From the NCBI RefSeq assembly GCF_016889705.1, contig NZ_CP069526.1:4836001-4900000 (forward strand): 64,000 nt of DNA. Direction: 5' to 3'. Position 1 is the first letter of the stretch, and each line of letters begins with the position of its first letter. This document shows, in pieces, positions 17,952-25,457 of this stretch. Both the position numbers and the translations under genes were made by a program. Under the pieces are notes generated by a model, which was not told the origin of the DNA, searched no databases, and was given only the letters and a program-made list of their open reading frames with translations. Source of the DNA: Amycolatopsis sp. FDAARGOS 1241. GTDB lineage: Bacteria; Actinomycetota; Actinomycetes; Mycobacteriales; Pseudonocardiaceae.

Positions 17952-18686
17952 ATGGCTGCAACAGGGCGCGGCGCGAAGGACGACCTCTTCAGCCGTGTGA
18001 GCACGTCGCGCGTCTCCCAGGTCATCGTGGATCAGATCAAGGTCCTGATCCGCGACGGCTCCCTCGCGCCCGGCGACCGGCTGCCGAGCGAGCGAGATCT
18101 GTGCCAGCGCTTCGGCGTGAGCCGGGTGACCGTGCGTGAGGCGCTTCGCGTACTCGAAGCTACCGGGCTCGTCACCATCCGGGTCGGAGCGCACGGCGGG
18201 GCTTTCCTGACCGCGCCCAGCACCGACCGCGTCGGCGAGGGCCTGGCCGATCTCCTTTCCATGTCCGTGCTCACCGCGGGCGAAGTGACCGAGGCGCGCA
18301 AGATCGTCGAGATCGGCGCCCTCCCCTTGATCGTCGAACGGGCGACCGACGAGGACATCGACGCGCTGTTCAAACTGGTCGAGGAGGGGCAGGCCGCCGT
18401 CGACAAGGGCGCGTATACAGTGGACATTTCGGCGCGGTTCCACATCCGGCTCGCCGAATGTGCCCACAACACCGCACTGACGATGCTGATCCAGAGCTTC
18501 CACGGACCGCTCCTGATGTCCCTGCGGGAAGCCCGGGAGCAAGCCCCCATCATGGGCAAGCGCGGGACCGGCGAACACCGTGAGCTCGCCGAGGCGATCC
18601 GCGACCGCGATCTCGCAGCCGCCCAGCGCGTGATGAGCGAGCACATCGCCCGGACCGCGCAACGCGTATCGCACGACGCGGACTAG
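17952..18686 (+). CDS. GntR family transcriptional regulator, FadR/FCD subfamily
   Basis: The 244-residue regulator has an N-terminal winged helix at about residues 15-85 (PGDRLPSERDLCQRFGVSRVTVREALRVL, quoted in part as LPSERDLCQRFGVSR) and a C-terminal FCD all-helical ligand domain at about 95-230. The FCD histidines that bind metal and carboxylate ligands appear in SARFHIRLAE and in GEHRELAEAI. Such proteins usually repress catabolic operons until a pathway acid binds. It lies between the two importer blocks, has operator D before it and is the only regulator in the first 30 kb, so I take it as the master repressor of the eight TGG-N5-CCA sites. Binding is inferred. Confidence 0.9.
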   Translation: MAATGRGAKDDLFSRVSTSRVSQVIVDQIKVLIRDGSLAPGDRLPSERDLCQRFGVSRVTVREALRVLEATGLVTIRVGAHGGAFLTAPSTDRVGEGLADLLSMSVLTAGEVTEARKIVEIGALPLIVERATDEDIDALFKLVEEGQAAVDKGAYTVDISARFHIRLAECAHNTALTMLIQSFHGPLLMSLREAREQAPIMGKRGTGEHRELAEAIRDRDLAAAQRVMSEHIARTAQRVSHDAD

Positions 18687-18755
18687 GGCCGGAAAACCTC
18701 CTACCAGCCTGTGGGACACCCCTCGCACCGCACGCCGGGTTCCGCTAAGGTCTAA

Positions 18756-18766
18756 TGGTCTAGCCA
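18756..18766. promoter_or_regulatory. GntR/FadR-type operator, site E
   Basis: TGGTCTAGCCA lies only 11 bp before the ATG at 18778 and abuts the AGGAG ribosome site, so the transcript must start close to or inside it. A partial repeat AAGGTCTAA precedes it at 18747-18755. Confidence 0.66.
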
Positions 18767-18777
18767 ACGGAGGAGCC

Positions 18778-20022
18778 ATGGCGCTGAAGGGAAGCGGCAC
18801 CCTGGTGGTGGGCGCGAGCCAAGCGGGAGTGGAGCTGGCCGCGTCGCTACGCAAGCTGGGTGCTCCGGGACCGATCACGTTGCTCGGCGGGGAAACCCGG
18901 CTGCCCTACCAACGGCCACCACTCTCCAAGGCGTTCCTCAAAGGGGAACTGCCCGAGGACCGGCTGGCGCTGCGCGGCGCTGACTTCTACGCGGCTCAGC
19001 AGATCGAGCTCGTCCGCGGTGAATGGATCGACGAGATCACCCTCACCGATGCCGGCCTCGGTAATGGCTTCGCGGTCCTGCGTTCCGGGCGGACGCTGGA
19101 TTTCGACCGGCTCGCCCTGACCACCGGAGGCACCCCACGGCGCCTCCGGATCCCGGGCAGCGAGCTCGCCGGCATCCACTACCTGCGTGACGTCGACGAC
19201 GCGGTCGCGCTCCGCCACGACCTCGCGGCGGCCCGCGACGTCGTGGTTGTCGGCGGGGGTTTCGTGGGGCTGGAGGCCGCCGCGGCCGCCACGGCCGCCG
19301 GCAAGAACGTCACTGTGGTCGAGGCAGCCGACCGGCTGCTCGCCCGCGCCGTCGCACCGGAAATGTCGGGCTTCTACCTCGCCGCACACCAGCGGCGCGG
19401 CACCGACGTCGTGCTGTCGACCGGCGTGACCGCACTCCTGGGCCGCGACCGCGTGACGGGTGTCGGGCTCTCCGACGGCCGCACCCTTCCCTCGGACGTC
19501 GTCGTCGTCGGGATCGGCCTGGTCCCGCGCACCGAGCTGGCCGAGCAGATCGGGCTCGCGTGCGCCGGCGGGATCCTGGTCGACGAGTCCGCCCGCACCA
19601 GCGTTCCCAGCGTGGTCGCCGCCGGCGACTGCACGATCCTCGCGCACCCCGATCACGGCACCCTGCGCCTGGAGTCCGTGCCCAACGCCATCGCGCAGGC
19701 CAAGACGGCGGCCGCCAGTCTGCTCGGCCTGGCCGCCCCGGTCGCCGGGATCCCGTGGTTCTGGTCCGACCAGGCCGACCTGAAACTCCAGATCGCCGGG
19801 ATCAGCAGCGGCTACGACCAGACGGTGCTGCGGGGTGACCCCGGCAGTGAACGGTTCTCGCTCTTCTACTACCGCGGCGGACGCCTCATCGCGATCGACG
19901 CCGTCAACGCGCCCCGCGACTACATGGCGGTGCGCAAGCTGCTCGAGGCCGGGCGCACCGTCCCGCCGCAAGTCGCGGCCGACACCGAGGTGGCGCTGAA
20001 GGAACTCCTCCGCGCGGCCTGA
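18778..20022 (+). CDS. FAD-dependent ferredoxin reductase (Rieske-oxygenase partner)
   Basis: The 414-residue flavoprotein has two dinucleotide-binding motifs: VVGASQAGVELA near residues 9-20 for FAD and VVGGGFVGLEAA near 156-167 for NAD(P)H. A late VVAAGDC motif near 282 contacts FAD, and a C-terminal reductase domain covers about 315-400. It belongs to the group of ferredoxin reductases such as rhodocoxin and biphenyl dioxygenase reductases. It would pass electrons from NADH to the [2Fe-2S] ferredoxin of 29605-29931 and on to the Rieske oxygenase of 28226-29509. It stands alone 8 kb from them, but operator E links it to the same regulon. Confidence 0.88.
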   Translation: MALKGSGTLVVGASQAGVELAASLRKLGAPGPITLLGGETRLPYQRPPLSKAFLKGELPEDRLALRGADFYAAQQIELVRGEWIDEITLTDAGLGNGFAVLRSGRTLDFDRLALTTGGTPRRLRIPGSELAGIHYLRDVDDAVALRHDLAAARDVVVVGGGFVGLEAAAAATAAGKNVTVVEAADRLLARAVAPEMSGFYLAAHQRRGTDVVLSTGVTALLGRDRVTGVGLSDGRTLPSDVVVVGIGLVPRTELAEQIGLACAGGILVDESARTSVPSVVAAGDCTILAHPDHGTLRLESVPNAIAQAKTAAASLLGLAAPVAGIPWFWSDQADLKLQIAGISSGYDQTVLRGDPGSERFSLFYYRGGRLIAIDAVNAPRDYMAVRKLLEAGRTVPPQVAADTEVALKELLRAA

Positions 20023-20031
20023 GGCCGGGTG

Positions 20032-20066
20032 GCTCGCCGGCGGGCGACCGCGCCCCGCCGGCGAGC
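20032..20066. terminator. Bidirectional GC-rich hairpin
   Basis: A perfect 13-bp stem (20032-20044 with 20054-20066) with a 9-base loop, between the convergent genes 18778-20022 and 20085-21071. There is no clear T-run on either side. Confidence 0.7.
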
Positions 20067-20084
20067 TCACCGAAGTCCGCGGTT

Positions 20085-21071
20085 TCAGATGACGAAGGAT
20101 TCCGTCGACTCGGGCGCGAACAGTTCTCCGGCGGTGCGCAGGCGGGACGAGAGACCCTGTTCGTGGTGATAGCGGAGGAACACGTCCAGAACGTGCCGGT
20201 TGGCGTCCAGCCCGTACGACCAGTAGTCGTCGCCGAGCAGCCGGCGCGCGTCCTCCACGTGCTGGTTGAACCACGGCTCCATGAAACGCAGAGCCGAGGC
20301 GTCGTAGATCCGCGCGTACGCCTCGTTCTTGGCCGCCGTGAGCGCCTTGGTCAGTGACTGGGCGGCCCATGGGTGGCGCTCGTAGATCTCCCGGCGCAGG
20401 ACGACGACGTGCATGATCGGGAAGATCCCGGTGGCCGCGTAGTACTCCTTCTCGGCCGCGACGGTGTCCGGGAACAGCCGGGCGACGCGACCGTCCCCCA
20501 AGACGAACGAACTCGGAATCCGAGGGCTCTGCAGGGCGTCGATCTCCCCGCTCGCGAGCATCTCCGACAGTGTCCGTCCGTCCGGAATGGACTGCAGGTC
20601 GAAGCGGGTCGAGACGGCGCCCTTTTCGATCCTCCCGGGCGTTTCCTGCCCACCGGTGAGATAGGTGACCGAGTCGAGCGGTACGTCGTGGCGGTCGGCG
20701 AGGATGCCACGGATCCACACGCCCGCGGTGAGCTGGAATTCGGGCGTGCCGATCCGTTTGCCGCGAAGGTCGGACGGCTTCTCGATGCCGGCCGACGTGT
20801 TGATGAAAACGCCGCCGTGGCGGAACATCCGCGAGGTGAAGACCGGCAGCGCCACGAACGGCACCGGGTCGCGATCGAGCGAGGCGACGAACGTCGAGAG
20901 TGACATCTCCGACGCGTCGAACTCGCCGTGGCGCAGCATGCGGAAGAACGTCTCCTCGACCGGGAGCCGCAGGTACGTCAGGTCGATGCCGTCGGGCCGG
21001 ATCGATCCGTCCTCGACGGCGCGGGTGCGGTCGTAGTCGCCGCACGCGAACGTCAACGGGAGCCGGCTCAT
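20085..21071 (-). CDS. 4,5-dihydroxyphthalate decarboxylase-family protein
   Basis: The 328-residue protein lacks a signal peptide and begins LPLTFACGDYDRTRA, close to the opening of Pht5-like 4,5-dihydroxyphthalate decarboxylases. The EMSLSTFVASL block, the FRHGGVFIN block and PFGIEPNR-equivalent YGLDANRHVL near the end are family features. The fold is that of type II binding proteins, but the lack of export signal points to a cytosolic enzyme. It is last of a four-gene minus-strand operon, overlapping the LigJ-like gene by 4 bp. In the known pathway its product, protocatechuate, feeds the LigJ and LigK steps encoded upstream. Substrate identity is inferred. Confidence 0.82.
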   Translation of the reverse strand: MSRLPLTFACGDYDRTRAVEDGSIRPDGIDLTYLRLPVEETFFRMLRHGEFDASEMSLSTFVASLDRDPVPFVALPVFTSRMFRHGGVFINTSAGIEKPSDLRGKRIGTPEFQLTAGVWIRGILADRHDVPLDSVTYLTGGQETPGRIEKGAVSTRFDLQSIPDGRTLSEMLASGEIDALQSPRIPSSFVLGDGRVARLFPDTVAAEKEYYAATGIFPIMHVVVLRREIYERHPWAAQSLTKALTAAKNEAYARIYDASALRFMEPWFNQHVEDARRLLGDDYWSYGLDANRHVLDVFLRYHHEQGLSSRLRTAGELFAPESTESFVI

Positions 21072-22123
21072 CGGGTCACCATCCCCGGGGCGGCGGGCCG
21101 CCGATCACAACCAGCGGCGGGCCGCCGATCACAACCAGTGGCGAGCCGCCGGTCGAGGCGCGGGTAGACCCGCCGGGCGTTGCCTTCGTAGATCGCTGCC
21201 AAGTCCTCGCCGGCCAGGCCGGTGCGGTCGACGTACCGCTTCGTGTCGTCCCAGGCGATACCGGTTTCCGGGTCCTCACCGCGAACCGCGCCGAGCATCT
21301 CGGACGCGAACAGCACGTTCTGTGCGGGCAGTACTCCGAGCAAGAGGTCGATGCCGGGCTGGTGGTAGACGCAGGTGTCGAAGAAGACGTTCGGCAGGAG
21401 TTCGGCCGGGTCCGGCCAGCCGTTGCGCATCGCCAGGCCCCGGTAGCGCCCCCAGTGATACGGCACCGCTCCCCCGCCGTGCGGGATCACGAAGCGCAGA
21501 CCGGGGAACCGGTGGAAGAGCTTCGAACCGAGCAGCTGGGCGAACACGCTGGTGTCGGCGTTGAGGTAATGCGCGCCGAGGGTGTGGAAGTTCGGGTTGC
21601 ACGCCGACGAGACGTGCACCATGGCCGGCACGTCGAGTTCCGTCAGGACCTCGTAGACCGGGAACCACGATTCGTCGGTCATCGGCTTGCCTGCCCAGGT
21701 TCCGGACGGGTCAGGGCTGAGGTTGACCCCCACGAAGCCGAGTTCTCCGACGGTCCGGCGGATCTCGGCCAGGACGCCGCCGAGGTTCCCCCCGGGTGTC
21801 TGCGGGAGCTGGGCGACCGGGGCGAAGTGCTCGGGGTACAGCTCGGCGACGCGGTGGACGAGGTCGTTGGACGCGCGCGCCCAGGCGTCCGCGACGCCGG
21901 CGTCCTCGACGTGGTGTGCCATGCCGGAAGCCTTGGGGGAGAACAGCATCAGGTCACCGCCGCGTTCGCGGAGAACCCGCAGCTGGTTGTCCTCCACGCT
22001 TTCGCGCAGCTCGTCGTCCGAGACCGGCGCCAGTGCCACCCGCTCGCCGGCCAGCTGTGCCTCGCGAAACCGGTTCAGCGCCGCCGGAGCCGTCGTGTAG
22101 TGACCGTGGATGTCGATGATCAC
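21068..22123 (-). CDS. Amidohydrolase-superfamily protein, LigJ-like (4-oxalomesaconate hydratase / ACMSD group)
   Basis: The 351-residue TIM-barrel protein starts IIDIHGHYTT with the metal-binding His-x-His at residues 6 and 8. Later blocks are VHVSSACNP, IPHGGGAVPYHWGR (catalytic histidines) and LFASEMLG with a late Glu in place of the usual Asp. It resembles 4-oxalomesaconate hydratase (LigJ) of the protocatechuate 4,5-cleavage route more than ACMSD decarboxylases, and the LigK-like gene next to it supports this. It overlaps both neighbours by 4 bp. The last 25 residues are a repetitive Arg/Pro tail from a 24-bp tandem repeat (21092-21163), foreign to the family. Confidence 0.75.
   Translation of the reverse strand: MIIDIHGHYTTAPAALNRFREAQLAGERVALAPVSDDELRESVEDNQLRVLRERGGDLMLFSPKASGMAHHVEDAGVADAWARASNDLVHRVAELYPEHFAPVAQLPQTPGGNLGGVLAEIRRTVGELGFVGVNLSPDPSGTWAGKPMTDESWFPVYEVLTELDVPAMVHVSSACNPNFHTLGAHYLNADTSVFAQLLGSKLFHRFPGLRFVIPHGGGAVPYHWGRYRGLAMRNGWPDPAELLPNVFFDTCVYHQPGIDLLLGVLPAQNVLFASEMLGAVRGEDPETGIAWDDTKRYVDRTGLAGEDLAAIYEGNARRVYPRLDRRLATGCDRRPAAGCDRRPAAPGMVTR
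21092..21163. repeat. 24-bp tandem repeat, 2 near-identical units plus a degenerate third
   Basis: Units 21092-21115 and 21116-21139 differ at one base; 21140-21163 is a diverged copy. They lie in frame within the 3' end of the LigJ-like gene and encode an 8-residue unit of the type GCDRRPAA. Confidence 0.85.
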
Positions 22124-22830
22124 CGGTCGCGAACCTCCTTGAGGTACTCGTCGTGTTCCAGGTACCGCAGGCCTTTGCGGGCGAGCCGTTCGCGCATCGA
22201 GTTGACGTCGAGGCCGAGCTCGCCTTCGGCGTAGCGAGTCCGCAGGCGCGCCTCCTTCTCCTCCCGCGCCGCCGAGGCTGCGAGAACCTCGTCGGCTTCG
22301 GCGCGGCGCACGACGACCACGCCGTCGTCGTCGGCGACGATCACGTCACCCGCCTCGACGAGCTGCCCGCCGCAGATGACGGGGGTGTTCACCGAGCCGA
22401 GCGTTTCCTTCACCGTGCCCTCGGCCGACACGGCCCGGGACCACACGGGGAACGACATCGCCCGCAGCTCGGCGATGTCGCGGCAGCCGGCGTCGATGAC
22501 CAGCCCACGGACCCCGCGAGCCTTGAGCGAGGTCGCCAGCAGCTCACCGAAGTAGCCTGCGTCCGACGGCGACGTCGGCGCGACGACGAGCACGTCGCCG
22601 GGCCGGCATTGCTCGACGGCCACGTGGATCATCCAGTTGTCGCACGGCGCCACGCTCACGGTCACGGCCGTCCCCGAGACGTGGGCACCCGGGTAGATCG
22701 GGTTCAGCGCGGCGGCCATCAGCCCGCGGCGCCCCTGGGCTTCGTGGATGGTGGCGACCCCGAACCGGCCCAGGCCGTCGCGCGTCGCGGCACCGGCCGT
22801 GGGTGGATTCGTCACGACGATCCCGGTCAT
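22120..22830 (-). CDS. LigK-like aldolase (4-carboxy-4-hydroxy-2-oxoadipate aldolase / RraA fold)
   Basis: The 236-residue protein has the RraA/HMG-aldolase fold. Diagnostic blocks are VATIHEAQGRRGLM, GTAVTVSVAPCDNWMIH, GDVLVV, then GYFGELLATSLKARGVRGLVIDAGCRD. The last contains the active-site GxLLA...Arg and Asp that hold pyruvate enolate and the divalent metal. The long C-terminal tail (RKGLRYLEHDEYLKE) is typical of LigK-type class II aldolases, which cleave the LigJ product into pyruvate and oxaloacetate. It overlaps the dehydrogenase gene before it and the LigJ-like gene after it by 4 bp each. Confidence 0.82.
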   Translation of the reverse strand: MTGIVVTNPPTAGAATRDGLGRFGVATIHEAQGRRGLMAAALNPIYPGAHVSGTAVTVSVAPCDNWMIHVAVEQCRPGDVLVVAPTSPSDAGYFGELLATSLKARGVRGLVIDAGCRDIAELRAMSFPVWSRAVSAEGTVKETLGSVNTPVICGGQLVEAGDVIVADDDGVVVVRRAEADEVLAASAAREEKEARLRTRYAEGELGLDVNSMRERLARKGLRYLEHDEYLKEVRDR

Positions 22831-23972
22831 CGGACGACCGCCCCGCCGGCCTGCCCGACCATCGAGGGCATCAGGGAGATGTGGATCGCGTCCTCTTCGG
22901 TCTCACCGGCGAGCACGCGGATGGCGTGGTCGACCTGGTCGATGCCGTAGCGGTGGGTCGCCAGCTTCTCCAGCGGGAAGCGGCCCGACGCGAGCTGCTC
23001 GACGGCGAGCTCGCAGGCCCGGAACGAGTGCCCGCGCGCGGACTTGATCGTGATGGCCTTCTCGGTGATCTTCTTGACGGGGAAGTCCGGGAACGCGGCC
23101 AGCTCACCCTGGATGAGGAGCGTGCCTTCCCGTCGCTTGAGGACGTCGACCCCGAGCAGGACCGGTGCGGTGCCAGCCCGCGAGGTGCAGTCGAGGACGA
23201 TGTCGACGCCGCGGCCGGCGGTGAGGTCCATGATCTTCTCGCGCGGGTCTTCGGTGAGCACGTCGACGACTTCGTCCGCGCCGAGTTCCTTGGCGAGCTC
23301 GAAGCGGTGCTTGTCGCGCGTCGTGCCGGACACCACGATCTTCGACGCGCCGGCCGTCTTCGCGGCGACGAGCTGCGAGAGCCCCTGCTGGCCCGGACCC
23401 TGGATCAGGACGGTGTCGGCGTACCCGACGCCGGCGGTGAGCAGTGCCCACTCGATGCCGTTGGACAGCGGCATGACCATGCCCGCGAGCTCGGGGGTGA
23501 TCGTGTCGGGGATCTTGTGGAGCACGGAGTTCCACGGCAGGTACATGTACTCGCTGAACCCGCCCCAGAGCGTGCCGGGGTTTTCCGCGGAGGTGTAGCC
23601 GAAGCGCCGGCCGTCGGGGTTGGTCCGCCAGTCCGTCGCCTCGCAGTGCCGGTACTCGCCGAGGCGGCACCATTCGCAGCTGAAGCACCCGACGTAGTGC
23701 TCGACGAAAACCCGGTCGCCTTCGGCCAGTCCGTGGCGCTCCCTGAACCGCCGCCCCGCCTGCGCGATGACGCCGACGTTCTCGTGCCCCATGATCACCC
23801 GGCCCCGGATCACGGCGGGTGGATTGGCGTACATCTTCACATCCGTCCCGCAGATCCCCGCGACCTCCACCTGCAGCAGGGCGGAGTCGTCGTCGATCGA
23901 CGGCAGTGCGAACTCCTGCATCTCCGTCGTGCCGGGCGCGACACGCACCGCCGCTTGCACAGTCCGGACCAT
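22827..23972 (-). CDS. Zinc-dependent medium-chain dehydrogenase
   Basis: The 381-residue MDR enzyme has catalytic-zinc motifs CGTDVKMY and GHENVGV (about residues 42-49 and 69-75). A structural-zinc cluster CFSCEWCRLGEYRHC sits at about 102-116, and the NAD(P)-binding VLIQGPGQQGLSQLVAAK segment near 196-213 has a GxGxxG variant. It is first in the four-gene operon with LigK-, LigJ- and decarboxylase-like genes, so it probably oxidises an alcohol or hemiacetal intermediate, possibly in place of the usual LigC dehydrogenase. That substitution is inference. The leader carries three 14-bp repeats, each with a GAGG ribosome-site core. Confidence 0.88.
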   Translation of the reverse strand: MVRTVQAAVRVAPGTTEMQEFALPSIDDDSALLQVEVAGICGTDVKMYANPPAVIRGRVIMGHENVGVIAQAGRRFRERHGLAEGDRVFVEHYVGCFSCEWCRLGEYRHCEATDWRTNPDGRRFGYTSAENPGTLWGGFSEYMYLPWNSVLHKIPDTITPELAGMVMPLSNGIEWALLTAGVGYADTVLIQGPGQQGLSQLVAAKTAGASKIVVSGTTRDKHRFELAKELGADEVVDVLTEDPREKIMDLTAGRGVDIVLDCTSRAGTAPVLLGVDVLKRREGTLLIQGELAAFPDFPVKKITEKAITIKSARGHSFRACELAVEQLASGRFPLEKLATHRYGIDQVDHAIRVLAGETEEDAIHISLMPSMVGQAGGAVVR

Positions 23973-23980
23973 CGGCGCTC

Positions 23981-24022
23981 CCTCGTTGAACGAACCTCGT
24001 TGACAGAACCTCGTTGGCAGAA
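23981..24022. repeat. Three tandem 14-bp repeats in a divergent promoter region
   Basis: CCTCGTTGAACGAA, CCTCGTTGACAGAA and CCTCGTTGGCAGAA follow each other without gaps. On the minus strand each unit gives AACGAGG, so the dehydrogenase leader (ATG at 23972) has three ribosome-site-like cores in a row. The plus-strand side abuts operator F. Confidence 0.85.
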
Positions 24023-24033
24023 TGGACAGCCCA
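24023..24033. promoter_or_regulatory. GntR/FadR-type operator, site F
   Basis: TGGACAGCCCA lies between the divergent dehydrogenase (23972) and decarboxylase-like (24078) genes. On the plus strand it sits between a possible -35 TTGGCA (24014-24019) and -10 TATACC (24035-24040), a good place for repression of both operons. Confidence 0.66.
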
Positions 24034-24077
24034 ATATACCATCGGCGTGTACGTCACGAGGACGAGACGAGGACCGA

Positions 24078-25013
24078 ATGGCTGAGCACCTGCTGACCGT
24101 GACCCGGACCCAGGGCAACAACCGCGCACTGAAGGAAGGCGAAGTCGCCCCCGCCGGTTTTTCCCTGGCCTTCAAGGAAGAACCGGTCCTCGTCGACGGG
24201 TTCCGGCGGATGGTCCGGGAGCTCGCGTACGACGTCTGCGAAATGGCGCTGACGACCTACCTCACCGCGCGCGAGCACGGCGTAAGGTTCACCGCGCTCC
24301 CCGTCTTCCTGGTTCGCGGGTTCCACCACGGCGCGATCCTCGTGCGGAAGGGGTCGGGGATCACCGAGCCCGGCCACCTCGCGGGGAAACGAGTCGGCGT
24401 CAACCGCGGGTACACGGTCACCACCGGCGTCTGGGCGCGCGCGATCATGGCGCTCGAACACGGTCTCGACCTGGACTCGGTCACGTGGGTCCTCAGCGGC
24501 GACGAGCACGTCGAGTCCTACCGCCCGCCCCGGAACGTCGTGCCGGCCGGCCCCGGGAACAAGCTCGCGGACATGCTGCTGGCCGGTGAGCTGGACGCCG
24601 TCGTGAACGTCAAGATCGACTCGCCCGAGGTCGTCCCTTTGATCGCGAATCCCGAGGAAGCCGGGTTCACCGCGCTGCGCGAGCGCGGCTTCTACCCCGT
24701 CAACCACCTCGTCGTGGTCAAGGACGAGGTCCTCGACGCGCACCCCGGCGTCGCAAAGGCCCTGTTCGACGCGTTCGCCGAGTGCAAGCGGCGGTACGTC
24801 GAGCAGTTGCGGGCCGGGGTCGCCGAAACGGCCGACGACCGGAGGTACTCCCGGGTGATGGCCGAGACCGGAGACCCGCTCCCCTACGGCATCGAAACCA
24901 ACCGCGCTGTCCTGGAGCTGCTGGCCGAGCAGGCGCTGGCGCAGCACATCCTGACGAAACCGGTGGCCGTCGAATCGATGTTCGCGCCCGCGACCCGCGA
25001 ACTGGTGGGCTGA
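24078..25013 (+). CDS. 4,5-dihydroxyphthalate decarboxylase-family protein, third copy
   Basis: The 311-residue cytosolic-looking protein is related to those at 1-432 and 20085-21071. Shared features are the CEMALTTYL block, FVRGFHHGAI-like LVRGFHHGAILVR, the GVWARAIM segment, YPVNHLVVV and PYGIETNRAVLE near the end. Its N-terminal 30 residues are clearly different from the second copy, which suggests a different substrate rather than simple redundancy. It starts a two-gene unit with the RpiB-like gene (3 bp apart) under divergent operator F. No export signal is present. Confidence 0.82.
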   Translation: MAEHLLTVTRTQGNNRALKEGEVAPAGFSLAFKEEPVLVDGFRRMVRELAYDVCEMALTTYLTAREHGVRFTALPVFLVRGFHHGAILVRKGSGITEPGHLAGKRVGVNRGYTVTTGVWARAIMALEHGLDLDSVTWVLSGDEHVESYRPPRNVVPAGPGNKLADMLLAGELDAVVNVKIDSPEVVPLIANPEEAGFTALRERGFYPVNHLVVVKDEVLDAHPGVAKALFDAFAECKRRYVEQLRAGVAETADDRRYSRVMAETGDPLPYGIETNRAVLELLAEQALAQHILTKPVAVESMFAPATRELVG

Positions 25014-25016
25014 GCC

Positions 25017-25457
25017 GTGCGGATCGCGATCGCCGCCGATCACAACGGCGTCCGGCTCAAGGCGCGCCTCGCCGCCTGGCTCACCACCCACGGCCACGAG
25101 GTGGACGACCGCGGCTCGCACAGCGAGACGGAGCTTGTCGACTACCCGCCGCTCTGCGCCGACGTGAGCCGGCGGGTCACCGATGGCAGGGCGGATGCCG
25201 GTGTCATCGTCGGAGGGAGTGGACAGGGCGAAGTCATCGCCTGCAACAAGATCCGGGGCGTCCGCGCGGGACTCGGGCACACCTCGTTCATGGTCGAGAT
25301 CTCGCGCGGCAACAACGACGCCAACGTGCTCGTGCTGGGCACGAAGGTGATCACGGACGACGAAGCGGAACGACTGCTCGCACTGTGGCTGTCGACGCCG
25401 TTCAAGGGCGGGCCCCACCAGCGGCGCGTCGACCAGATCACCGAGCTGGAAGCCTGA
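25017..25457 (+). CDS. RpiB/LacAB-family isomerase
   Basis: The 146-residue protein opens RIAIAADHNG and has the phosphate- or carboxylate-binding loop GGSGQGE followed by CNKIRGVRAG, then NNDANVLVLG. The GGSGxGE loop is the actinobacterial RpiB form, in which Glu rather than Cys is the catalytic base in mycobacteria. Ribose-5-phosphate isomerase is the textbook role. Its place 3 bp after a decarboxylase-like gene in an aromatic regulon suggests instead an isomerase or tautomerase acting on a ring-cleavage acid. This is inference. Its 3' end overlaps the convergent phosphatase gene by 20 bp. Confidence 0.85.
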   Translation: MRIAIAADHNGVRLKARLAAWLTTHGHEVDDRGSHSETELVDYPPLCADVSRRVTDGRADAGVIVGGSGQGEVIACNKIRGVRAGLGHTSFMVEISRGNNDANVLVLGTKVITDDEAERLLALWLSTPFKGGPHQRRVDQITELEA

